The notes under the pieces were generated by a model, which worked only from the letters and a program-made list of their open reading frames with translations, did no database searches and was not told the DNA's origin. Of a DNA stretch of 54,022 bases, positions 17,188 through 24,879 are shown in pieces. Within the stretch, counting starts at the first letter, position 1. Every line of letters begins with the position of its first letter. Position numbers and translations under genes: made by a program. Origin of the DNA: an uncultured Bacteroidales bacterium (lineage in GTDB: Bacteria > Bacteroidota > Bacteroidia > Bacteroidales > FEN-979); the NCBI GenBank assembly GCA_903828645.1, contig CAIKNA010000280.1:1-54022 (forward strand). The letters are read 5' to 3'.

Positions 17188-20100
17188 ATGAAAAAAAAAT
17201 TCATTACCCTGATTTTCCTATTGATCATCAGTGGATTGACTTTCGGACAGATTAGCGGAGTAAAAAGTATTCCGGGTGATTATCCTACCATTGCCAATGC
17301 CATTTCAGTCCTTAATTCCGCCGGGGTGGGTCCGGGCGGTGTTACTTTCAATGTTGCCGGAGGTTATTCTGAGCTGTTTACCAGTGCCACAAGTGGTTTA
17401 ATAACCGCAACCGGCACTGAGGCCAATCCGATTGTTTTCCAGCGCAGTGGTGCCGGGGCCAACCCGGTCATTACGGGCTTTACAGTTGCAGGAAACGTTT
17501 ATGATTACATTATCGCATTGAAGGGAACAGACTATATTACCTTCGACGGCATTGATGTGAAAGAACCAACCGGCGTGATTGAATGGGGTTATGCCGTACT
17601 GAAAGCTTCCGCCACCGACGGTTCGCAGTTTGTAACAATTAAAAACTGTGCCATTACCCTCAAGCAGTCTCTCAATACCAATACCGTCGGGATCTATTCG
17701 GCAAACATCCTGCCCGGCACCGCACCTACAGCGCTGCTTACAGTTACCGCCAGATCCGGGGCCAATTCCAACAATAAATTCTATTCCAACACTATCTCGG
17801 GTTGTTATAGCGGGATTGTCATGAATGGTTATGCCGACGCAACTGCCCCCTATGCCTACTATGATCAATCGAATGAGATCGGCAAGGATGGAGGGAACTC
17901 CATTACAGGTCCCGGCGGAAGCATTACGGCATGTTATGGCATTTACACTTCCTACCAGGACCGCCTGACCATTGCATATAACCTTGTAAACGGTACAGTA
18001 ACCAGCAGCGGAGCAGGAACCTGCGCTGGTATTCAATTGAATACGGCCAACAATGCTAATGTGAATGTCTATAACAATACTGTTAGTATCGCTTACAACG
18101 GTACTGCAAATTTCTATGGTTTGTACAACAACCAGGGGACAACTTGTGTAAATAACATGTGCAACTTCTATAATAATACGGTAACAAATTGTACATATCC
18201 AAATGCTACTTCAAACTCCTGTTACTATATTTTCAACGGGACTTCTGCAATAACGATGAACACTTATAACAACCAGGTAACCAACAATACTTATGGTTCT
18301 GCGACTGCCACAGCATCCGGTGCTGTATACGGGATGTACACTTTCGGAAATCCCTCCACACCCCCCACAACCAATTATTATGGAAACAGTTACATTGGGA
18401 ATGTCCGTAAACAATCTGCCGCCCTGAATGCTGGGACTACTTATTGTTTTCAAATTATTGGCAGTACTGCCGCAATGATGAATATTCATGACAACATTGC
18501 GTCAAATGACACAAACAATACAAATAATCCTGGTGCTATTTATGGACTCTATCTAAACAGCGGGGCCAGCATAAAGAACTTGTACAACAATACCATCACT
18601 AACATTCAGCAATCTAATGGTCAGATTACTGGGATCTATATGTCTGAAGGGAATAACCAGTCTGTGTATAATAACAAAGTACAAAATCTGAAGACACTGG
18701 GGACAGTTGCAGCAAACAACATTATTTATGGGATTTGGCTCCAGGGCTCCAGTGGAGGAGGACCAATGTATGCCTATAACAATTATGTCGGAGAATTAAA
18801 AGCACCCAATTCCCTCTCCGGAAATGCTATTTATGGCATATATGGTTTTGGAAGTGGTCTTTCCATCCTTGGTATTTATAATAATACTATTTACCTTGAT
18901 GGCACCTCAACCAGTTCAGGATTTGGCACCGTGGGAATCTATGTTGGATCAGGACCAGCTTCGATTGATTTACGAAACAATATCGTGGTCAACAATACCA
19001 CTCCGACAGGCACCGGACTTGCCATTGCCTTGAAATCGAATAAGTTCAGCTTGTATATCCCCGGGGTAGTGAATTTCAGTTCAACAGTTAACAACAACAA
19101 TTATTATGCGGGAACTCCGTCATCAACGCACCTGATCGCTTACATTACCGACGGGACGAACTTCGGCACCTCAATGACTCTGAGCGACTACAAGGTTCTT
19201 GAATGGCCCAGGGAATGTTACTCTGTATCGGAGAACCCCCCATTTGTCAATGTAGCAATATCCCCGTACAATCTTCATTTGAACGCTTCGATCCCGACAC
19301 AATGTGAAAGTGCCGGAACGGTTGTTTCAACACCGGTGAGCATCGTGAACGATTGGGATAATGATGCAAGGTATCCCAATGCCGGCTATCCCGACAATTC
19401 CTCCTACCCGGCGGTTGCACCGGATATGGGTGCAGATGAGTTTGCAGGAATTCCTGATGACAAACTTGCCCCGGCGATCATCTACACACCTTTGGCTAAC
19501 TCCACATCGACAGATGCACGCGTTCTTACCGCCACGATAGCGGATGCCCACGGAGTTCCGACCTCCGGCAACGGGTTGCCACGTCTGGCATGGAAAAAAT
19601 TTGCCACAGGAACATGGAGTTATGTTGACGGTGTTTCCATAGGGAGCAGCCAGTATACCTTTACGTTCGGCGGCGGTGTTAGTATTGGAGACAGTGTCTA
19701 TTATTATGTTGTGGCACAGGACCAGTTCACCGTACCGGTTGTCGGAACCTATCCCCTGATCGGATCCGGCGGATTTTCAGCCTCTCCACCAACCGCATCC
19801 GTTCCGCCTTCCCCGGCAAATGGTTACAAGGTCATAGCAGGAAGGTGCGGTACGCTCACCGTTGGAGTTGGCCAGTATTATCCTACCATTACCGCAGCTT
19901 TCAGGGACCTTTCGGCAGAAGGAGTCAATTGCCCGGTTGTTCTCCAACTTACTGACGATACGTACCCGAATGAAACATGGCCTCTTATGATCAACTCCAT
20001 TCCTGGCACCAGTGCGGTAAATACTGTCACCATGCGTCCCGCTGCCGGTAAAACGCCGGTGATCGGAACAGCAATTGGCACTGTCGGTCCCTATTATTAT

Positions 20101-22605
20101 AGCATGATCAGCCTGAATGGTGTCCAGTATGTGACATTTGACGGCTCAAACAGCGGTGGCACCGACCGGAGCATGACCATCAGCAACACTTTTTCGGGTG
20201 TAGGTGGTGCAGTTGCCATCGGCCTGCATAATAACGGAACAGCCGGAGCAGGCAACATCACCATCAAGAACTGTATTGTAAAGGCAGTGACCGATTATGT
20301 CGGAAACAAACAGGGCATTGTCTGTTTTACGATCGTAGGGAATGGAGGGTACCACGACCTTTTATTCACAAATAATGCGGTGATGGCCGGGAAATTCGGG
20401 ATACAGATTGCCGGGATAAGTGCAGGTTTGTGCACCAACGCGGTGGTCACGAATAATATCGTTGGTTCGGCTGATCCGGTGCAGGCAATTACCGCTTATG
20501 GTATCTCAGCGACCTATTCAAACAATGTACTGATCGAGGGTAATGAAATCCTTGGTCCTCCTGCGGGCATGAGTGGGTTTTATCTCGGATCACCGATCGG
20601 TATCAATATTACAAGCGGAGTGGACAACTTAACCATCAGGCACAATAACATCCATGATTTGTACTCATTGGATGCAATGGCATCCACCGGGATCTATTAT
20701 GGTTCCAATAGTACGACGGTGACCGAAATTTCCGATAACCTGATCTATAATATCAAAAGTGCCGGGTCAGGAACCAATTTTAACGGAGCAAATGCCATTG
20801 GCATTTTTATCAATTCAGGCAGTAATTTCAAAATCCAGCACAATTCGATCTGGATGGAAGGAAGTTACCTGAATGCGACCACCGCTGCTATTTCGGCTTG
20901 TGTTTATATCAGGAACTTCGTCACCGGCATCGATTTCCGGAACAACCTGCTTAAAAACTCATCCCAGCCTGTTTCCGGTTCACCGGCGTCAAAATCCTAT
21001 TGTATTGCTGTCGGTAACAGCCCGTCGGCTTTCAGTACGCTGGATTACAATGACTACTTCTGCAACGGGATCGGGGCGCAGATCGGTTCTTACAACAGTG
21101 TGGATGAGACGACCCTGGCAGCCTGGCAGGCAGCAGTTTTACAGGATGCGCATGCAATAAATATCGACCCGGTATTTACATCCGCCACGAACCTGTTGCC
21201 AACTTCCACTGCAATGCCCAAAGCGGGAATCTATATTTCAACACTCCCGACCGACTATGCAGGCGTGACCCGCACGAACCCTCCGGATATCGGAGCGTAT
21301 GAGTTCTCGGCAGTTCCTGTTTTAACAACCACGGCTGCGTCCGGCATCCTGGCAAATTCTGCAACGTTAAATGGAACGATCAATCCAAATGGGTTTGATG
21401 CCAATCTCTATTTTGACTATGGGCTCACCACCAGCTACGGAACCACTGTCAATGGAACCCCGTTCATCGTCAATGGCAGCATCTTGCTGAACATCGATGC
21501 ACCGGTTACCGGGCTTACATCAAATACAACCTACCATTTCAGGATCAGGGCCGTCACATTTTCAGGGGTTACTGTCTATGGCAACGATATGACCTTCTCC
21601 ACGCCTGCACTGATTCCCCTTTCCGTTACCGGAACGGTTACCAATGTTACCGGTTGTTTCGGCAATGCAAATGGTTCGATCAGTACGGTTGTTTCCGGCG
21701 GATTGCCATCCTATTCCTATCTGTGGAGCAACGGGGCAACCACTTTATCGCTCACCGGAATAACCGCAGGAGTCTTTTCGGTAACCGTCACGGATGCCGG
21801 AAGTTCAACTGCAACCGGCAGTTGGGTGGTTACCCAGCCATCTGAAATTGGTCTTTCAACGGTCATCGTTGCCGCAACCTGCCCGACCTCGAACGACGGC
21901 AGCATCGATCTGACCGTGACCGGCGGCACTCCTGCATACAGTTACCTCTGGAGCAACGCAGCAACGACCCAGGATATTACAGGCCTCGCACCGGGAAATT
22001 ACACCGTAACGGTAACCGATAACAATGGTTGCGTGAAAAGCGGGAGCTGGACTGTGGGACAAACCCTGCCTGTCTGCGGCGACATTTCAGTTACAGGGAA
22101 CGTAACCAGCACCATGGATACCTGTTACAATGCCACCAATACCATCACGGTAGCCGGTTTTGACAATACATTTGATGTCCACAGCGGCGGTCGTGCCACC
22201 TTCATCGCCGGGGTAAACATCATCTACTATCCCGGAACGATTGTTGAGCCGGGCGGTTACATGCATGGTTCGATTTCAACCGGCACTTATTGCGGTGTCG
22301 CTCCGCCGCCTTTGGTTGCTGTTGTATCAGGACAGCATGAGAACCCGTTCAGCATAGAACAGGCCAATTTCAGCATCTACCCGAATCCTACCAACGGGAA
22401 CTTCACCCTGGTTCAGAAGGGCGATAAACAGTATGGTAATGTGCAGGTTGCTGTTTACACCATGCATGGCGAGAGGGTGATGACCGAAACCATGATCGGT
22501 GAAAAACAGCATGATTTCAACTTCTCCAACATGGCAACGGGGCTCTACTTTGTAAAAGTTGTAGCCGAAGGTTATACAGAGACCATTAAACTGATTAAAC
22601 AGTAG
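17188..22605 (+). CDS. giant T9SS-exported protein: two beta-helix modules, FN3-like domain, SprB repeats, C-terminal sorting domain
   Basis: This 1805-residue surface or secreted protein has a signal peptide (MKKKFITLIFLLIISGLTFG). Module 1 (about 25-755) opens with GDYPTIANAISVLNSAG and contains many Asn-rich strands of the YNNTVT type, as in right-handed parallel beta-helices; it ends with PDMGADEFAG. An Ig-like segment (about 757-880) follows. Module 2 (about 889-1375) opens with GQYYPTITAAFRDLSAEG and ends with PDIGAYEFSA. Next come an FN3-like domain (1376-1475), two SprB-type repeats (SYSYLWSNGATT, AYSYLWSNAATT) at about 1482-1620, and a type A T9SS sorting domain (FSIYPNPTNGNFTL, GLYFVKV, ETIKLIKQ). 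The paired modules suggest internal duplication. The ligand or polysaccharide target is unknown; adhesion or glycan binding is inferred. A strong terminator follows at 22727. Confidence 0.92.
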   Translation: MKKKFITLIFLLIISGLTFGQISGVKSIPGDYPTIANAISVLNSAGVGPGGVTFNVAGGYSELFTSATSGLITATGTEANPIVFQRSGAGANPVITGFTVAGNVYDYIIALKGTDYITFDGIDVKEPTGVIEWGYAVLKASATDGSQFVTIKNCAITLKQSLNTNTVGIYSANILPGTAPTALLTVTARSGANSNNKFYSNTISGCYSGIVMNGYADATAPYAYYDQSNEIGKDGGNSITGPGGSITACYGIYTSYQDRLTIAYNLVNGTVTSSGAGTCAGIQLNTANNANVNVYNNTVSIAYNGTANFYGLYNNQGTTCVNNMCNFYNNTVTNCTYPNATSNSCYYIFNGTSAITMNTYNNQVTNNTYGSATATASGAVYGMYTFGNPSTPPTTNYYGNSYIGNVRKQSAALNAGTTYCFQIIGSTAAMMNIHDNIASNDTNNTNNPGAIYGLYLNSGASIKNLYNNTITNIQQSNGQITGIYMSEGNNQSVYNNKVQNLKTLGTVAANNIIYGIWLQGSSGGGPMYAYNNYVGELKAPNSLSGNAIYGIYGFGSGLSILGIYNNTIYLDGTSTSSGFGTVGIYVGSGPASIDLRNNIVVNNTTPTGTGLAIALKSNKFSLYIPGVVNFSSTVNNNNYYAGTPSSTHLIAYITDGTNFGTSMTLSDYKVLEWPRECYSVSENPPFVNVAISPYNLHLNASIPTQCESAGTVVSTPVSIVNDWDNDARYPNAGYPDNSSYPAVAPDMGADEFAGIPDDKLAPAIIYTPLANSTSTDARVLTATIADAHGVPTSGNGLPRLAWKKFATGTWSYVDGVSIGSSQYTFTFGGGVSIGDSVYYYVVAQDQFTVPVVGTYPLIGSGGFSASPPTASVPPSPANGYKVIAGRCGTLTVGVGQYYPTITAAFRDLSAEGVNCPVVLQLTDDTYPNETWPLMINSIPGTSAVNTVTMRPAAGKTPVIGTAIGTVGPYYYSMISLNGVQYVTFDGSNSGGTDRSMTISNTFSGVGGAVAIGLHNNGTAGAGNITIKNCIVKAVTDYVGNKQGIVCFTIVGNGGYHDLLFTNNAVMAGKFGIQIAGISAGLCTNAVVTNNIVGSADPVQAITAYGISATYSNNVLIEGNEILGPPAGMSGFYLGSPIGINITSGVDNLTIRHNNIHDLYSLDAMASTGIYYGSNSTTVTEISDNLIYNIKSAGSGTNFNGANAIGIFINSGSNFKIQHNSIWMEGSYLNATTAAISACVYIRNFVTGIDFRNNLLKNSSQPVSGSPASKSYCIAVGNSPSAFSTLDYNDYFCNGIGAQIGSYNSVDETTLAAWQAAVLQDAHAINIDPVFTSATNLLPTSTAMPKAGIYISTLPTDYAGVTRTNPPDIGAYEFSAVPVLTTTAASGILANSATLNGTINPNGFDANLYFDYGLTTSYGTTVNGTPFIVNGSILLNIDAPVTGLTSNTTYHFRIRAVTFSGVTVYGNDMTFSTPALIPLSVTGTVTNVTGCFGNANGSISTVVSGGLPSYSYLWSNGATTLSLTGITAGVFSVTVTDAGSSTATGSWVVTQPSEIGLSTVIVAATCPTSNDGSIDLTVTGGTPAYSYLWSNAATTQDITGLAPGNYTVTVTDNNGCVKSGSWTVGQTLPVCGDISVTGNVTSTMDTCYNATNTITVAGFDNTFDVHSGGRATFIAGVNIIYYPGTIVEPGGYMHGSISTGTYCGVAPPPLVAVVSGQHENPFSIEQANFSIYPNPTNGNFTLVQKGDKQYGNVQVAVYTMHGERVMTETMIGEKQHDFNFSNMATGLYFVKVVAEGYTETIKLIKQ

Positions 22606-22613
22606 CATTCCAT

Positions 22614-22695
22614 ATCCTCCCGCCCCCCTTCCCCGACATGGGAAGGGCTCCCAAATCCCTCCCTTTCCGGGGGGAATTCAGGGTGGAATTCACTG
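22614..22695. repeat. GC-rich dispersed repeat, intergenic copy
   Basis: C/G-rich sequence between the giant gene and its terminator contains small stems, for example CCTTCCC and GGGAAGG around CGACAT, and the phrases GGGCTCCCAAATCCCTCCC and CCGGGGGGAA. Related sequence is found inside two genes (8746-8787, 38221-38268). Confidence 0.6.
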
Positions 22696-22726
22696 GGAAA
22701 AATAGAATGGTATTGTGTTTGGTTGG

Positions 22727-22755
22727 ACCGTCCCGGGAAACCGGGGCGGTTTTTT
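22727..22755 (+). terminator. Rho-independent terminator of the giant T9SS gene
   Basis: A 10-bp stem (ACCGTCCCGG with CCGGGGCGGT, one G-T pair) closes on a GAAA tetraloop and is followed by a run of T. This is a textbook intrinsic terminator 121 nt past the stop at 22605. Confidence 0.88.
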
Positions 22756-22756
22756 C

Positions 22757-23059
22757 ATGGGCGGCTTTATCGGGCAACTCACAAATAACATATCCGATGA
22801 TGCATTAACCAGTACATTTAAAAAGAGCAAGGGAGATTTTATTTCGAAAACCGGCAATGTGAAAGATGCCTCGGGAGCTGCTTCAGCCTTGCAGACACTT
22901 GAGGGAGGATTGCTTCCGCCGGCCATGGATGCCGGGTGGGGCTCGTTGAAAAACAAATGGATGAAAGATGCAAAAACCGCGACAACACTAAAAACCGTGG
23001 CGGGGCTTACTGGTACTCTTGAATCAAACGTTGGCAGTAAATATCTCAAGGGAGATTAG
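22757..23059 (+). CDS. hypothetical protein, 100 residues
   Basis: I do not recognise this protein. From the ATG at 22757 it reads MGGFIGQLTNNISDDALT and continues as a mildly basic sequence with a Gly/Ala-rich middle (DASGAASALQTLEGG) and helical C-terminal part (LKNKWMKDAKTATTLKTVAG). No signal peptide, cysteine or known motif is visible. Composition and codon choice look gene-like, and no better frame exists on either strand. It is odd that its start follows the terminator T-run by 1 nt, with no promoter found between, so either it needs read-through or the true promoter overlaps the hairpin. Confidence 0.5.
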   Translation: MGGFIGQLTNNISDDALTSTFKKSKGDFISKTGNVKDASGAASALQTLEGGLLPPAMDAGWGSLKNKWMKDAKTATTLKTVAGLTGTLESNVGSKYLKGD

Positions 23060-23109
23060 GTGAAGGTACGCCCGGGCTGGCAAACAGTCCTGAATACCCT
23101 TTCGAATTA

Positions 23110-23180
23110 GCGTCACGCGTAACCTGTCACGCATCACCTGTCACGCATCACGGATCACCTGTCACGATTCACCCGTCACG
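23110..23180. repeat. degenerate GTCAC-type repeat, copy 2
   Basis: A row of imperfect units such as CCTGTCACGCATCA and GGATCACCTGTCACG, about 6-12 bases apart, fills the convergent junction before the PPOX-like gene stop (23183). The array carries no gene. Confidence 0.8.
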
Positions 23181-23182
23181 AC

Positions 23183-23644
23183 TTAGTACCCATAGGCTCT
23201 TCCTTCGATCCGGACAATTTTGACCTTCCAAACACAAACCTCACGGATGGCAGGGGGATTGAATTTGAATTCTCCGCTTGTGTATTGAGCCATAACGATG
23301 TGAAATGCCATGATTTTTTCTTCAGGATCCACAATGAATTCTGCCTGACCGTAACAAAGCACGCTTCGGTATTTCATGCTCCAGGAGCAGGCCACCTCTT
23401 CATTCTGGTAGCGTAAAACATGGTCTGTCGTAAAGTTGATGCAAACATCCGGGTGTTGTTTCAGGATGTCGATCTTTTTGCCATGTTGCGCCCCGTGAAG
23501 GTAAATCACATCATCCCTGAAGCCGAAATTCATCGGGATCACATAGGGTTTTTCATCAGAATCCACCATGGAGAGGTGGCAATACCGACTTCGTTGAATA
23601 ATGTCTACGAGTTCTTTTTTTTCAGAAATTGCGCGCGCTTTCAT
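23183..23644 (-). CDS. pyridoxamine 5'-phosphate oxidase-like flavoprotein
   Basis: This 153-residue protein has the split-barrel FMN-binding fold of the PPOX/NimA-like group. The N-terminal KKELVDIIQRSRYCHLSMVD, the core PYVIPMNFGFRDDVIYLHGA, and the KIDILKQHPDVCINFTTD helix are typical. Such proteins are cytoplasmic flavin- or F420-binding reductases or oxidases of small molecules; PLP synthesis itself is unlikely because the length and C-terminus do not match PdxH. ATG 23644 (KARAISEKKEL) is chosen; the longer frame begins inside the upstream gene. It overlaps the holin-family gene by 23 nt, indicating translational coupling. Confidence 0.88.
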   Translation of the reverse strand: MKARAISEKKELVDIIQRSRYCHLSMVDSDEKPYVIPMNFGFRDDVIYLHGAQHGKKIDILKQHPDVCINFTTDHVLRYQNEEVACSWSMKYRSVLCYGQAEFIVDPEEKIMAFHIVMAQYTSGEFKFNPPAIREVCVWKVKIVRIEGRAYGY

Positions 23645-23981
23645 CGTGTTTGACGAGGCTTTCCAACAGTGAAGAAACAAAAGAGAGGATGATGCTGAAG
23701 ATCATAGCCCACCAGAAGCCATCCACTTTAAAACCACTCACCCAGGCACTCGCGATCATGATGATGAAAGCATTGATCACCAGTAAAAACAGACCGAACG
23801 TGATCACTGTAAAGGGAATCGTGAGGATAACCATCAGCGGTTTCAGGAAAACATTGAGGAAGCTGATTACCAGGGCCACCAGCAAAGCTGTCCAAAAGGA
23901 GTTGACATGAATTCCTGGAAGGAAGTACCCTGAAATCAAGATGGCTACCGAAGTCAGCAGAAGTTTTGGGAAAAAAGACAT
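23622..23981 (-). CDS. phage holin family 4 superfamily membrane protein (YvlD-like)
   Basis: This 119-residue protein is almost entirely hydrophobic with four predicted membrane segments (LLLTSVAILISGYFLPG; FWTALLVALVISFLNVFLKP; the middle ITFGLFLLVINAFIIMIAS; and FWWAMIFSIILSFVSSLLE). The INAFIIMIASAWVSGFKVDGFWWA signature, of which only parts are quoted here, is that of the PF04020 group, widely found in bacterial chromosomes outside phages; a stress or envelope role is known for some members. There are no phage genes nearby. It is upstream of and overlaps the PPOX-like gene. Confidence 0.9.
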   Translation of the reverse strand: MSFFPKLLLTSVAILISGYFLPGIHVNSFWTALLVALVISFLNVFLKPLMVILTIPFTVITFGLFLLVINAFIIMIASAWVSGFKVDGFWWAMIFSIILSFVSSLLESLVKHDESARNF

Positions 23982-24009
23982 ATCAATTTTATCAGAGGAT
24001 TTACGGGTA

Positions 24010-24017
24010 CAAAAGTA
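24010..24017 (-). promoter_or_regulatory. -7 box for the holin-family/PPOX operon
   Basis: On the minus strand TACTTTTG matches TAnnTTTG, 28 nt before the ATG at 23981. No TTTG was found at the -33 position. Confidence 0.45.
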
Positions 24018-24068
24018 TGGAAAAAAAGGTTATTCTTCAGGTCATGAACCCGATCCCTGCCTGGTCTC

Positions 24069-24692
24069 TCAGGTTGTTTTAGCCAGATATTCTTTGAGTT
24101 CATTCAGTATTTGAAAGTCAACCCTGGTCAGGTAATAAATCATCTCAGGGTCAACCTCAACCTTTAAAAGGACCTGGGACTTAACAAATCTCTTTGCCAC
24201 TGACCTGAACATTTCCGATTGTTCAAACTCAGTGAACCATTTGACAAATGGGGCTAAGTCATCCTGGTCAAAAGAATATTTGAATTTTTCAACAAATTCA
24301 ACATGCTCAAATTCTGAATATTCAGTTTTATCAATAGGTGTTATTGGCCTGCCAAAGAATTTGTCGATGACATAAGTGTTGCTTAAGAACGTTTCCAACA
24401 ACTTAACCTCAGCTTCTTTGATTTTCCCGTTCATAAACAAGAAAACTGACCACTCAAAAAGAAAATCAGGAGGCTCGCAGTCATCGACAAAATTTTCCGC
24501 AACCCATTGGTTGTATTCAAGTCCGCGTTGATAATCCTGGAGTTTCAGATAAACTGCCGATGGGAGATAACGCAGTTCTTCTATGTCTTCAATGTATCCT
24601 AATTGATGCATTTCAGTTTCAAACATGTCCTGTACACGTTTAATTTCATTTTCCAGGTGAAGCTTTTCAGAGGGTGTCATCATGTTTTTCAT
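24069..24692 (-). CDS. hypothetical protein, 207 residues, helical/TPR-like
   Basis: I cannot assign a family. The protein is soluble and helical, with a tetratricopeptide-like pair in the middle (YLKLQDYQRGLEYNQWVAEN; FLFEWSVFLFMNGKIKEAE), followed by a long acidic-aromatic stretch (EFEHVEFVEKFKYSFDQDDL) and a C-terminal helix ending LKEYLAKTT. No signal peptide. It stands alone, with its own A/T-rich upstream region; a TATATTTA box (24731-24738, minus strand) is a possible -7 element. An intracellular adapter role would be typical for such helical repeats, but this is only a guess. Confidence 0.75.
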   Translation of the reverse strand: MKNMMTPSEKLHLENEIKRVQDMFETEMHQLGYIEDIEELRYLPSAVYLKLQDYQRGLEYNQWVAENFVDDCEPPDFLFEWSVFLFMNGKIKEAEVKLLETFLSNTYVIDKFFGRPITPIDKTEYSEFEHVEFVEKFKYSFDQDDLAPFVKWFTEFEQSEMFRSVAKRFVKSQVLLKVEVDPEMIYYLTRVDFQILNELKEYLAKTT

Positions 24693-24716
24693 AAGCAGAC
24701 AGGTGTGAATTCAACC

Positions 24717-24748
24717 TTGCAATGCTGCAATAAATATAGTTATTTTTG
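24717..24748 (+). promoter_or_regulatory. distal promoter of the aspartokinase-homoserine dehydrogenase gene
   Basis: TTG (24717-24719), 21 bases, TATTTTTG (24741-24748). This would give a leader of about 125 nt before the ATG at 24880. A 29-codon open frame (24753-24842) lies in that leader but is not rich in Thr, Ile or Met codons, so classical attenuation is not supported. Confidence 0.45.
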
Positions 24749-24848
24749 CGAAATGTCATGTGGTTTTATATGGAATTTATTTTCAATGATAAATTCAAAA
24801 CAAATTGTCAATGTTCAACAACAGGTACATCACACATGTTAATATTTC

Positions 24849-24856
24849 TATATTTG
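24849..24856 (+). promoter_or_regulatory. proximal -7 box of the aspartokinase-homoserine dehydrogenase gene
   Basis: TATATTTG matches TAnnTTTG and lies 24 nt before the ATG at 24880. No TTTG at -33. Confidence 0.5.
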
Positions 24857-24879
24857 TATCTCATTTCAATCCATAAAAC

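Noticed and set aside
22690-23049. A 119-residue minus-strand frame opposite the 100-residue gene.
   Set aside because: Composition is rich in Ser, Pro and Phe typical of antisense frames, and it runs through the terminator and the repeat. The plus frame is more gene-like.
23622-23981. The holin-family gene as a sign of a prophage.
   Set aside because: This family is common on bacterial chromosomes, and no other phage gene, integrase or attachment site is in the window.
24753-24842. A 29-codon leader peptide frame for threonine attenuation before the aspartokinase gene.
   Set aside because: It has no run of Thr or Ile codons and no terminator/antiterminator pair was recognised.
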